This document shows positions 50,191-61,742 of a stretch of 64,000 nucleotides of DNA, one piece after another. The DNA is from Patiria miniata (lineage: Eukaryota > Echinodermata > Asteroidea > Valvatida > Asterinidae). The stretch spans positions 1,116,001-1,180,000 of the forward strand of contig NW_024037065.1 in the NCBI RefSeq assembly GCF_015706575.1, written 5' to 3'. Made by a program: the position numbers and the translations under genes. Each line of letters begins with the position of its first letter. Within the stretch, counting starts at the first letter, position 1. The notes below the pieces were generated by a model. That model made no database searches. It saw only the letters and a program-made list of their open reading frames with translations, and was not told where the DNA came from.

Positions 50191-53100
50191 TCATTCGTTA
50201 CTGTTACACCCTCTACAGAACCAGTTTTTTTTTTTTGGTGGATCGTTCAGACCAATACACTTTATGTGGAACCACGATAGGCAAGCCTCACAACACACAC
50301 TCGTTGATTTAGCCAGTTCGTCGTTGCATGTTGAGCATAACCACACACCCTTGGTTTTCAACACTTTCAACACTTGTGTGACTAAAATCCAAGCATCATA
50401 CGAAAAGAACTTTCTTACAGTGTTTATTGCCACGTTTTCATCAAGGCACTCCATGGGCACTTTTTCTGGTATTGACTCCACTTCATTTTCCTGAATGATT
50501 CGCCCCCGAGAAATTGCCTCTTCTGCTACCTTCGTAACAACAAACCACTTCAGGATTACTGCAAAATAAAAAAAGCATTTTCTTTGTCAACTTTCAGGAA
50601 GCTGCCAAACAATCCTTCAAAATCCTCGGTAACATGTACATGTAAATGGCGTCTGCCCCAATCTTCTAACAATCATTGTTAATACAATATGACAATGCTG
50701 ATGATATCCAAAAGCAGTGTGGCTGATTCTTTGAGTTACCTTGCTTGAGCTCATGGAACACAGAATACTGTAGTGCGTTTGTGTCCCGCTTTGGCCTTGT
50801 GATATGTGGGACACAGATGCACTAAATGTGTGGTGTTCCATGAGTGCAAACGCAAGAACAACTTTATCTTGGAACTAGCAAGCTCTACAAGAAGCTTCAG
50901 AGGGTTTAATAATACATGTACTTACTGCGTTGCTTGTCATTCGCAGATTTCAGCAGGAAGGGGACTGGTCTTTTCCTGTTTCCTGACACACTACGGCATG
51001 CTCTCTTGGCAGGCAATCCAATGCATGTCAGTCCAGCTCCTTTTGGCCGTCCGCGTTTTTTCATGGTTGGTGGAAATTTAAGCTGGCAATTCATTTGTGA
51101 TGTGATATCTGTACCAGAGTAAAAATATGCATTTTACCAAGCTATCTTTTAAAAGCTATGGATTTAAAATCAACTGTATTATTATTTGGAGGGGGTTGTC
51201 TAATAAAGTTGAAATACATGTAGTAAAATATTAGTATGTCACATTTGTGACAGATGTTGAATTCACTCAGACAACTTACAAATAATAAGCAAATGCTTGC
51301 TCCTACATATTTTACTCCAAGTGAAGTTGTTGATGGCCAAACAATACTGCCATTAAGGGATGAACAAGTTTGTGACAACCACACTTACTGTTAAGAGGAA
51401 GAGAATCAGTGTTGAAGGGTTGCCCTTGACTGCTTGATGCCATCGGAGTGGGAGTCGGACAGGGAACACCATCCACTATGTCACCTTAAACAAAAACAGG
51501 AAAGGAAATACAGATCAGTAGAGGATCATTTGTTCAACCCTATACTTCTCCTACTTTCAATTTGTGACAACCACACTTACTGTTCACAGTCGGGGTATCA
51601 GTAGAGGGTTGCCCTTGACTGCTTGATGCCATCGGAGTGGGAGTCGGACAGGGAACACCATCCACTATGTCACCTTAAACAAAAACAGGAAAGGAAATAC
51701 AGATCAGTAGAGGATCATTTGTTCAACCCTATACTTCTCCTACTTTCAATTTGTGACAACCACACTTACTGTTCACAGTCGGGGTATCAGTAGAGGGTTG
51801 CTCTTGACTGCTTGATGCCATCGGAGTGGGAGTCGGACAGGGAACACCATCCACTATGTCACCTTAAACAAAAACAGGAAAGGAAATACAGATCAGTAGA
51901 GGATCATTTGTTCAACCCTATACTTCTCCTACTTTCAATTTGTGACAACCACACTTACTGTTCACAGTCGGGGTATCAGTAGAGGGTTGCTCTTGACTGC
52001 TTGATGCCATCGGAGTGGGAGTCGGACAGGGAACACCATCCACTATGTCACCTTAATACCCAAAAGAAGGAAAAAGGTTTATCAGATCAGAAAAGATGAC
52101 GTTATCTATCAAAATGCACTGTTACTTACCAACCAAGTGGTTTTAAAAAACACGGAAAGCAAGCTTTCGAAATGCTTCGCAAATTTGAGACAGTAAGTTA
52201 TGAACAACAAACTCAGAGTGTGAATTTACAAAAACAGCTCCATTAAGAAATACCCTTTCGGTGGCTGTTTGTATGCAACATAATACTTTATAGAGCAATA
52301 AGTTGTTTTTCTGTGGGTTGAAATAGTTAAATCTCTAATATTGGGAACTTACCATCAATTTCTACGACATTTACTGTTTTCCGAGCTGAAAGGCATTTCT
52401 GCATATCCATCAGGACATCCATATTTCGCTTGAAATCTCTCATCCCGAACTGAGACATTATCTGGGCTATTGACTGGCAAACTGTGAATGCCTTCTTATA
52501 TTTCTGTTGTTCGGAGAGTACTGCCTTGCGTTGAGAGTGATTTGCTGTGGAGTGTACTGTCACATCGCACTCATTCTGCTGCTCCTGGTGCTCTGATCTA
52601 GTATCATCCATGTACACACGGTGGTTTTTGTAGTAGTATGCTAGTGTCCACCTTTCTGGACAGAGAGAGGCATCATACACTGGAAGATCTTTGCTCAACC
52701 TCACAGCAAAGATATGGCGGCACGGAAGTTGCATTGAAGTGAAGAAGCTGCAGTGGCAGCTGTCAACTCCAACAACTTTTTCACCTAGTGAACTGATTTT
52801 CACTTTAGCAGATCGGTCATCGAGTGCACGCACAATGCGAATCTTTCTCATGAGGTCCAACTGTTGCTTTAAGTACCCATACGCATACGGAGTGAGCAAC
52901 TTGCAATAGTCCATCTGGACAGAACTTTGGACCTGTGCAAAGTTGGGCACTTTAGCAATTGCGTCAACTGCATGGTGATTTCGCTCGATCTTTAGACTGC
53001 GGATGCACTTCATCAGGTCTTGGAAAAAGACGGTCATGTTGGAACCTCGTGTAACGACACTCTTAAGCTTTTGGTTCGTTGCTTCGAGCCTGTTGTTTGT

Positions 53101-56100
53101 CATGTTGAGGAAGTTGGAGTGCATGTTCTTGAAGCCTTCTACCCACTCAGACCTGATATTGTGCCAGTTGTCATTAAAGTAAGTTACAACAGACCTGGGA
53201 CAATCTCGACACAACTGCTGGTACAAAGCATCATATTCAGACTCCGACTTGGCATAGGCCATCTTGTTAAGAACCTCCAGACTCATCTGTCGCTCTCCAA
53301 CCGAAATTCCCAACTTCTCCGTCGAGACTTCACGCCGGAATGACCTTAGAGTATGGAATAAACATATCATGATGGTAGCATCAGGTAATTTATCCATGAG
53401 TACTTTCCGCTCTGTGAGGTCTTTGTCTGCCATCACTACCTTTACAGCACCTGCCTTGGTATTATGGTGTTTGAACTTGTCCATCATGAAGGCAATACTT
53501 TCCTGGTCTTCTTGAGCCAGCATCCACAAACACACCACCTCACTATCACCATTCCCATCTACAGACATGAGCACATACAACGGCATCCTCAAGTTGTTGA
53601 GTTTGTACGTTGCATCAATCAACAGCAACTCTGGGTAGGCTGCAAATGTCTTCTTCATTTCACCGGTCTGAAAGTAGATGCCTTGAACAGTGTCACTGTT
53701 GTCTGTGAGAAGCTCAATGGATGCACCTTATGATCAAATCAAAAATGATGTTACTATTACTTTACTACTTTGACTATGGACATGGGACAAACACATTACA
53801 CAAGAGCAAATTTACGCATGCCAGAGTGGAGGTTTGAGAGGATGGATAGACGCTGAATTCATTTCTTTTCTTAGTGGCAGTGGGAGGATTTGATCATCAC
53901 ATGATTTCATGTTAATTATTCAATTTTTGGACCTTAATGCCATTAACATCCACAACAACTCAATGGTTGATTTTGATGGAATTGTATCAATGCATTATGT
54001 GAATTTTGCTGACTTGGACCAGTACTTAGAAAAAGACACTAGAAAGTTCAGGTCAGTTCACATTATGCTTCAAAACTACATTGGGTTTGCTTTTATGCTA
54101 CCTTTCACTTTCCGCATCTCTTGTAGCAGTTCTTTGAAGTTGCTGCTGCCACTCTGAACCGATGATGCAAGATTGTGCAAATCCTTCAGACGGACTGGTT
54201 TCATGGATGACGTCATAATGTGATTTTGCAAAAGTTTTTTGTTGGCCTTCATTGTCAGCATCGTAGCAGTGCCGTTCGCTTCATCAGTAGTGAGCTTACG
54301 TTGCTTTGGCATGTGCACAAACACCTCCTAAAAATAAATTTGCAATACCGTTAGTAGGTTAGACTGATATTTTTATGGTTTACTTTTCCATAGTGCTCGC
54401 TGAGAAACCTTTGGTTAAACTGATTTTTTTTGGTACTTTTTATTTCCCTATTATTCCAAAATTAGAATTAACTGAATGATTACCAATAGCTGACCAATTT
54501 TTTGTCCAATGGGTTTTTAGAAAGCACATGGCTTTTGCGATTCTAGGAAATTAGAATTTTGAAAATTTATTTTTATTGGGTGCCACGCCAACAATGCACG
54601 GACAGTATATCTTTAAGTTATAGTGAAAAGGTTCAATGACCTGTACTCAGAAGCAACACAACCAAACATCTTTATTTTGATTTAGTTCACACTCAAATTC
54701 ATTTATAAAATCATACTCCATAGAATCAGCACAATAGATATAATTACAACTACATATCCTACTTTTGAAAGGCATGTAATTGGAAGCACAATTTCGTTTG
54801 CCTAAATGTGCAACATGTAGCAGTTGATGGACTCACCTTGTTCAATTCGTGGTTGTGGGACCCACAAATTTCTGTCACACGAAGCTTTTTGCCATCCTAT
54901 GTTGTCCGCACTTTGATGCTGAGTGGGCATCCTTTCACAAATGTTCTAGATTACAACAAAACAGGTTCAGGGAAATGCATTGTTGAGCTGGCATTCTTGA
55001 AAATCAGTTGTGTCTCTTTTGTGTCATAAAAGAACATTACTTATTCAACACTTTCCCTTTTTTAAAGACATTTGTCTTTCATTATTTTAAATGGACTCAT
55101 TTATTTTGAAGATCATGCATTGTAATTTAAGCTTGAGCTTTCCCCCCGAAGATGGCGGCATCAAGCAGAGATGGGGGCATTTGTGTAGTTGAGGACACGT
55201 ATACCCGCGTTCACCGTTTGTCAATGACATAATGTAATAATTGTAAATCTCGACTCTGGGTCCTCAGTTTCATTAAAAAATATTTTTTTCAAAATAAATG
55301 ATGTATATTTGAAAAATCAAAAAAATGTTTTTCATTTCTTTGGTTTAGTGGGTGTTCTTATCAAACATACCGAACGGTTTTGAAAACGTTATAAAAGAGG
55401 CTCAGAAATGGAACTTTCAGAACCAAATTTTGAATTGGGCAACTAATAGTTCAATCCCAAAACTCAGATAACGAAGCTGATTTGCTGGACCCTCTGTGTT
55501 CCCCTCCACTGTCTTTATTTTTTTTTTTACGATATCCCCGTACGGTGCATCATTTTCCAGGAGGCGAGTCGGTCAGGGGGCGAGTCGGCTAGGAGGCGAG
55601 TTGGCAAGGGGGGGGGGGGGGGGGGGGGGGGGGGGAGTCGTCTAGGGGGCGAGTCGGCCAGGGGGTGAGCTTGTAAGGGGCGAGTCGGTCAGGGGGCGAG
55701 TCGGTAAGGGGCGAGTCGGCCAGGGGGCGAGTTGACCTGACACCCTGTGTACAACAAACCCTAGTATGATTGGACTGAAAAATTTTACGCAAATTCTAAG
55801 TGTATTCTAAGAAAATGTTTCTCACTGCTCAAATTGACTTTGATGACATGAAATTGCTATCTGGGGGCTTGTTAGTCAATACAGAGGAAAATTAGTGAAC
55901 TTCGTATAATGGAAATCTTTCCCGAAAAGATAGTCAACGAGCCTACCTCTGATTTGGCCGAACACCCTTTGACCTCGACAAAGCTCTTCTGCCGCCATGC
56001 ACGCACGCGAAGTCGACCTCGTAGTATTTCAAGGCGTCGCTGACGACTTTGTTAGGGGCCCTTTTTTTGGCCGATTTCACCGTGTGGGAGCTTCTTACAT

Positions 56101-56197
56101 ACAGGGAGGTATATGTGGCCTTTTCCCACTCTGATACTGACTGGGACAGTGCCTCAAAAGAGGCAAATTCTGCGCCCACAACGAGAGAATTCGCCAT
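50191..56197 (-). CDS. MULE transposase with FAR1-like, SWIM, AT-hook and PHD
   Basis: Exons in order: 56197-55947, 54945-54837, 54327-54102, 53726-52353, 52051-51959, 51862-51770, 51673-51581, 51484-51389, 51108-50926, 50558-50191. All are GT/AG, with consistent phases, about 961 residues. The first exons give a FAR1/ZSWIM3-like DNA-binding region (CVHGGRRALSRSKG, CPLSIKV, GSHNHELNK). The large exon holds the MULE core: LLIDATYKLN, VVMADKDLTER, CLFHTL and NRLEATNQ (candidate D, D and E). A SWIM finger follows (CHCSF...LPCRHIF). Four similar short exons encode a Pro/Ser/Thr linker. Then come an AT-hook (KKRGRPKGAG) and a C-terminal PHD finger (WLCSTC...WFCRGC). One TAG lies in frame in exon 2 at 54897-54899, so it is either a dead copy, an error or a variant. 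The nearest named relatives are ZSWIM3-like proteins. ATG at 56197 has a good context; another in-frame ATG lies at 56254. Confidence 0.82.
50738..50860 (+). mobile_element. MITE copy 3, GTGGAACAC dyad family
   Basis: GGAACACAGAATACTGTAGT, TTGTGATATGTGGGACACAG and GTGTTCCATGAG repeat the dyad core seen at 17099 and 24453. It lies in the last intron of the MULE gene. It is more diverged than the other two copies. Confidence 0.6.
51369..52062 (-). repeat. Tandem array of a 189-bp exon-plus-intron unit
   Basis: Unit starts at 51369, 51561, 51750 and 51939. The last three are almost identical; the first has diverged at one end. Each unit contains one exon (93, 93, 93 and 96 nt) and the following intron piece with its own acceptor and donor. 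All exons are phase 1-1, so copy number can change without shifting frame. Confidence 0.92.
55556..55740. repeat. GGCGAGTCGG minisatellite with a G28 run
   Basis: Units like GGGGGCGAGTCGGTCAG recur about eight times. A pure G run spans 55608-55635. It lies in the first intron of the MULE gene. Confidence 0.9.
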
Positions 56198-56343
56198 GTC
56201 TCTTGGGCACTCGTCCGACCTCGACCGAGACGCCAGAATCAGAGGCCTGTACATAAGCTACGTATTGCATGGCCGCCTGTCGTGCATATGCCCCGGCCGG
56301 CCGGGCGCGCACAGATCCACGGCCCCCCGCGACGCGCGACGCA

Positions 56344-56457
56344 GGAAGCGTCAGCTTCGTGGTTCGATCGGCCATGTCATCGCGCTTGCGCAGTTGCAGT
56401 GCCGTAACGATAGAAAATGGGAAATGCGTTACGGCTGCCGTAACAATAGCCACTGCG
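56344..56457 (-). repeat. Right terminal inverted repeat of the MULE
   Basis: This is the complement of 48638-48750 with few differences, including the hairpin CGTTACGGC T GCCGTAACA at 56427-56445. The MULE gene's first exon is transcribed away from it, so it probably contains the promoter. Confidence 0.8.
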
Positions 56458-56578
56458 ATAAAATACAATGCACATTATTAATTACATAAAAAATGACAAT
56501 TCCTTACCTTAAACTGGGAGCATGGATAGGCGCCCTAGTCGAATCAAGTCTGATCTGTACCGTTGAACACTCGTCGTA

Positions 56579-56603
56579 TACGTACGTACGTACGTACGTA
56601 CGT
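56579..56603. repeat. (ACGT)n microsatellite
   Basis: About six perfect tandem ACGT units, self-complementary. A shorter piece lies near 56668-56680. Confidence 0.95.
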
Positions 56604-56757
56604 GTACTATACTCGACTCGACTCATCTGCCGACGCGCGACGCGACGTCATCACAGTATGCACAGTACGCGTACGTACGTGTGTACACGGCCTGGCGCGG
56701 CCCGGGCGGCAATAAATGCAGAGCGACCGTTTCTGCACATGCAGATTTGGCGGTAAA

Positions 56758-57299
56758 ATGACATTCGCATTGCATTTTGGGTATGGTTTAAAATTTCCGC
56801 ATACATGTATTCCCCATGGGGCAGTGAACCGGTCATATTTGTCAACTGTTATGTCTACAATTTATTTGTAAAACTGATTGTTCCTCATTTCAAATATTGA
56901 TGCACAGATTTACACAAAATATATACTTGTAAAATAATTTTGTTTGAGCCTACAAACATGAAGGGAGTGTCTGGAAATCTCCTTGGGTACCAGCTACAGG
57001 TAAAGCGACCCCTGAAACTAGAAGAGCAGGCACAAGAACGATTGTGATTGGTTGTGACAGCTTGTGATCTTCATTCTCATTGGCTAATTAGGACGATAGC
57101 TCTTCTGGTTCCAGTACCATAGACTTGACCGTTATGTTATATGCCCCATAAACATAATTGTTTTGAATATTCACGCCCTGTTCAAGTTGAATATGTTTAA
57201 AATCTAAAATTAACAGTCATTCGTGCTCCTGATTAATTTTGTGTGTGTGTAATGATTAACATTAGCTGTCTACCCTTTTAGAACATCATTAAAGTTTAA
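56758..57299. other. Non-coding flank of the MULE
   Basis: No gene, RNA or defined repeat is seen, apart from a short GT run near 57240. Confidence 0.4.
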
Positions 57300-58195
57300 T
57301 TACAAACAAAAAAATAAACATTGTTAAACACTGCACTCTCAAAACTGTGTTCAGCAATTATACACAATCATCTTATCATTTTTTGAAACATGTTTTGAAG
57401 CTAAACATTGTGCGTTCAATTCCTATAAACATCAATGTTCAAATCGATCCATACTTACTATAAACATGTTCAGTATTTAAACATGTTTGATAGCAAGAAA
57501 GTGTTTAGAAAAGTGTTTAATTGCTAGACACTGTTTATGCATTATGCGTTGGTTTAAACACATGTGTTTAACCAACGCAACTTTCTCATAACGTAAACAT
57601 CCAAAGTGTTTAATTTTCAATAATGTTTAGATTATGACTTTTGTGTTCAATTCCTAAACATCGATGTTCAATTGTTAAACACTATCCCTCTTACTCTAAA
57701 CATGTTTAGGTATTTAAACATGTGGCAAAGTGAAAGCAGGATCGTTTTTAGAAAAGTGTTTAATTGCTAAACACTGTTCATACATTGTGTGTTTAGACCA
57801 ACGCCGTATAACGTAAACATCCAAGTGTTTAAACGTAAACATCCAAGTGTTTAAATTTGCGTTTATAACGTAAACATCCGAGTGTTTAAATTTTCAACAG
57901 TGTTTAGATTATGTGTTCAATTCCTAAACATCAATGTTTAATTGTTAAACACTATCCCTCCTATACTCTAGACATGTTTAGTATTTAAACATATCGCAAA
58001 GTGAAAGCAGGAAAGTGTTAGAAAAGTGTTTAATTGCTAAACACTGTTTATGCATTGTGTGTTTAGACCAACGCCTATAAACACTTTGCGTTTATAAGGT
58101 AAACATCCAAGTGTTTAATTTTTCAAAAGTGTTTAGATTATAAACGCGTCATGTGTTCACCGGTTTTACAGTGTAGTTGGTAAACAATAGGGCAT
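57300..58195. repeat. TAAACAC-rich array, diverged tandem repeat
   Basis: Blocks such as AGTGTTTAATTGCTAAACAC, CATTGTGTGTTTAGACCAAC, TAAACATCCAAGTGTTTAA and TCAATTCCTAAACATC recur about three times at roughly 240-bp spacing. The array ends ACCGGTTTTACAGTGTA, the complement of the terminus at 2712. It is probably an expanded MITE of the same family. Confidence 0.75.
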
Positions 58196-58976
58196 AGATT
58201 CAGGTCTTACCTGAGTCATCTTTGAATAGTATTTTAATGGTTGATCAATTGTTCTGAGCATCCAGTGGAGATAAATGTCATTTATGAATAATAACCATCC
58301 TTTGCAAAAACATTCTGAATCATCTCATTGGGAGGCAGTAGCTTAACTGAGGGAGGGGGATCGAGAACCCCTCCCCTGGAGGGCAAGTGTCACTAACACT
58401 CCCCTGATGCCCCCTCCCCCAATTTTGGAATAAAGTTTTCAATGATGCATATAAAACACTATAAATTCACCTCTGAGTGCCCTCCCCTGTGAAAGGGACT
58501 CTGAGGAATTCACCACTACTAACAGTACACATGAATATAGGCAATGTATAGAAGTTGCTTGATTTTGATTCTTTTTTATTAAATGTTTTGCATATTTATG
58601 GATTTTGTCTGTGTTTAATTCACAAAAAGGAAAAGAGCCCATACAGAGAGACATTATGTTTATACATAGTTGTAAAATATGTTTTTACATAGTTGTAAAA
58701 AGAAAAAAAGATGTGTTGATGTATTAAAACTTGCTGAAAATCTTTCCCCAAACAAATGAGATGATCTGGATTCTACACAACAATGGAGCAGATCTAGTCG
58801 ACAACATTGACAATATTGACAACACAACAATCATTTTGAAAGGAGAGTCGCCATGTCCATCTCTACCAAAAGATTTGATAGACCTCAACTATTCTGTACT
58901 CTTTCTTTTATGTTTACTGTACTTGAACTTGAACATCATGTTAATGAGCTAGATTTTAATGTGAACAAAGAAAACT
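58196..58976. other. Intergenic, nothing recognised
   Basis: A repeated phrase (ATAGTTGTAAAA, 58666 and 58688) and a CAATATTGACAACA motif are the only structure seen. The 73-codon frame at 58731 has no support as a gene. Confidence 0.35.
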
Positions 58977-59049
58977 GGCAGGAGTTGGACTTGAAACTTT
59001 GACCTCCGGAACACCAAACCGGCGCTCTACCAACTGAGCTATCTCGCCC
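58977..59049 (-). repeat. tRNA-like SINE head or tRNA pseudogene
   Basis: On the minus strand, GGGCGAGATAGCTCAGTTGG holds a good A box and a D-arm. CCGG...CCGG forms an anticodon stem, with GGT in the anticodon position. A weak B box (GTTTCAAGTCC) follows. The acceptor ends do not pair (GGGCGAG against CTGCCAG), so it is not a normal tRNA. It is best read as a tRNA-derived SINE. Confidence 0.6.
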
Positions 59050-59395
59050 TTAGTTGGCAGTCTCCAAATCTGTCAGCAACTCTGTTGAGGGGGTTGCAAG
59101 TCAGAAATCATAAACCCACAATGACAAATAGCCAGAGATCACACCATAACTTTACAATACAACCTGGAAAGTGGCATTGTGGGGATCACCCAATGAGGAT
59201 ACAACTTTTTACATAAAAATAATTGAATTAGATAATAACCTAGTCAGTTTCCCTCGTGGTCTGTTTGATGATGAGCTAGCTTTTAAATGTTTAGTAAAAT
59301 TGACTTACTAAGGTCAAGATGCATCTGATAAAGTATAGAATAAGTCTTAATAGGTGTTATTTTCAGTTACAAAGTTTAAACCTCCAAACCTTTGA

Positions 59396-59452
59396 ATTAT
59401 AAACTTTACTCGGGTTCAAATCCCGCTTCAGTCAAATTTTCTTTGCTAATCA
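59396..59452 (+). repeat. Partial tRNA-like SINE, opposite orientation
   Basis: A perfect T-arm/B box (CGGGTTCAAATCCCG) is followed by CTTCAGTCAAATTTTCTTTG. The corresponding tail of the 58977 copy reads CAGTTTTCTTTG on its own strand, so the two are related and face away from each other. No A box is seen here. Confidence 0.45.
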
Positions 59453-61742
59453 ATTATAAAAAAAGTGTTAGGAATGATAAGTAACTCGCTAGGTATAAAT
59501 GGAAATGATTTGAAATGAGCAAGGAAAATTTGACTGAACTGATCATTTGTCATTATCATTTGTAATTCATTTATATATAAACGCCTTCGAGAGATTCTTT
59601 ATTCATATTGGTCGACAACGCGTCAAGTGACTGTGTATTAACATTTGATAATATCCCGCTCAGATGTGACAATGCCCGCTGCGTAAGAAAATTGCCCCAA
59701 AACATTGATTTTTTAATGGTCATGCCATAAAAGTATGAACATTTTTTTTTTCACTAAAGAAACTTTGTGGTCTCTCGAAAGTGCATGGGTTTTGAAGTTC
59801 AGGGAAATTTGGGGTACTTCTATGACATGCCAATAACCAATCGACATTGTGACGAGCGGTTCTTAACAACAGTAGACGGGCCTACCCCGCCGTGTCCTCC
59901 GCATTCCAGTAGGCCTACACTAGCGCTATAGCATGGGGAGTTCCCAATTGTGACCCAACGATATGTTACCTTGTCATGCTCGCGCTCACGGTCGGCACAA
60001 TATCATTTTGTGGGTTGTACATTCAATAAAAAGCATGGTGTAATCATCAACACAACCCAAGTTTTGGCTACTTCATCCAAATAATTTTGAATAAGTAAAG
60101 TTTAGATTCCAAAATATCGCTTCAGTAGTAAGTAGTTTGGGTAACTACATGTACCTCGTTAAGGCGACACCAATTTGTCGCCCTAATGAGGTGTGTAACC
60201 GTAACCCACCAAATTCTCCAAAACTTTGTCGCCCTTTTGCTGTATTCTTTAATTTACAGTACCTGAAGTCAAGGGTGTATTTGCCAGGCATGCCCATATC
60301 CATGTAATATGACTACTTTGTAATATGACTACTTTCTGACTCTCCTTACAGATGCTTATGCATGATTTTGTGTAAATTAGTTGTGATTGATACCCCACTA
60401 CTTTAAACAGTTTCAATTTCCATATTTTTGTCGTTAAGGTAAGTTTTGGCATTTTGCAGTACCTGAATTCAGTTGAAAAATCATGGCTTACCTTCACATT
60501 CATGTACATTGAATATTTTGAAAATATGTTGGAGGGGGTATAGCGTATCTGAGGCATTAAAGCACGGATATTCCGCTGGTGCAAATCCATCAGTTGTCAA
60601 TTTTAGATCAGTTAAACAAAGGGACAATTGTAGCCACAGTAGTGTTTTGGTGATTATGTATAGTGCGCGACCTGTGTAAATTAGATTGACCTCTAAGGGG
60701 ACAAAGGACATATTATGGGATAGCAGCATGGTTAAGAACGGAGACTAATAAAACGCTCTGGAGACAAGATTCGTTTTGTATTCAATTCGTCTTCATTGAG
60801 TTTAATCAGCCTTCATTAATACTACAGCCACATTCTCTTTTTTTTTTTCTTTTTTTTTTTAATCTTGTGCTTTTGTTTGATATTTTTATGTTTGCTTTAA
60901 AACTCACTAGAGCTAGGTGTTGACATTTGATATGTTGTTCCCTATGACATGGAAGAGGGTTGGGGATGGACAGGGTATTATTTCAAAAGCTTCGTCTATT
61001 TATCACATTCAACAAGAAATTTTGTTGGCAGCTTGTCATCACAGTAGATATTTGTAACTAGTGTCTTTCATTTCTTTTCAGATGTGATGAATCTCGTCAG
61101 GCACAATACCATCATATTAGCACTGTGGTTGATCGATTCATTGTCGGTCTACAAAAACAACCACTACATATTTATTAAATGAATAAAGGTATGAATTTAC
61201 CTAGGAATGAAATGTAAATACTCGGTCACAACCTGGGTTTAGAAATGCATTGTAATTAAGAGAACAGAAATGTGATGAAGTAGCTTTAAACAAGTTTGTA
61301 TAAAAGTGGGTGAGGGCCTGGTTGGCGATAATTACAGGGCCAAAAACGAGATCATTACATGTATAAGGCCCCATAATCACAATAGGTCAACACATTTTAA
61401 TGTGCTGGTAATGAAGCTGCCAGCATTGGCAACTCATTGGTAGAAGCTGGGTTCGATAAATTTCAGTTAAATTCAGACATTTATAAATAGAAATCACATG
61501 CAACTATATCTTTTCGTCATCATGTGCAAATTTTAAAAATCTATTTCATAATATACACAAACGTTGGCACCTCTTGCCAACATTTCCCAACGCGATACCA
61601 ACACACTACCAATGCACAGACAACGTGGAACACAATAGACAACACATAGAAATGGTGAACAATGCATTTGCCTATTTTGATACGGTGCCTTAGCAACCAG
61701 ACCCCCAGCCAGTTTGAAACGAACTTGTTTAAACATATATTT
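59453..61742. other. Intergenic, nothing recognised
   Basis: AT-rich DNA with a T tract at 60837-60860. The overlapping short frames at 60249-60729 on both strands look like chance. No RNA gene or defined repeat is seen. Confidence 0.35.

Larger units (their letters stand above)
48638..56457 (-). mobile_element. Mutator-like (MULE) DNA transposon, apparently whole
   Basis: Inverted repeats of about 113 bp (48638-48750 and 56344-56457) bound 7.8 kb that contains one complete multi-exon gene with a MULE transposase core. The gene starts about 150 bp inside the right repeat, as expected if the repeat drives it. Flanks at both ends share ATAAAA, but I could not define a clean 9-bp target duplication. 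It could be active, a recent relic, or a host gene with coincidental flanking repeats; the shared orientation and closeness favour an element. Confidence 0.7.

Noticed and set aside
51369-52062. Regularly spaced repeats resembling a CRISPR array
   Set aside because: The whole 189-bp unit is repeated with no unique spacers, and each unit contains a spliceable exon in an animal gene.
53909-54157. 82-codon plus-strand ORF
   Set aside because: It lies in an intron and over an exon border of the minus-strand MULE gene, with no family resemblance.
55943-56254. Upstream in-frame ATG at 56254 as the MULE gene start
   Set aside because: The ATG at 56197 has the better context and sits at the start of the recognisable FAR1-like region. 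The longer form cannot be excluded.
58977-59049. Functional tRNA gene with a GGT (Thr) anticodon
   Set aside because: The acceptor stem does not pair and the T-arm is degenerate.
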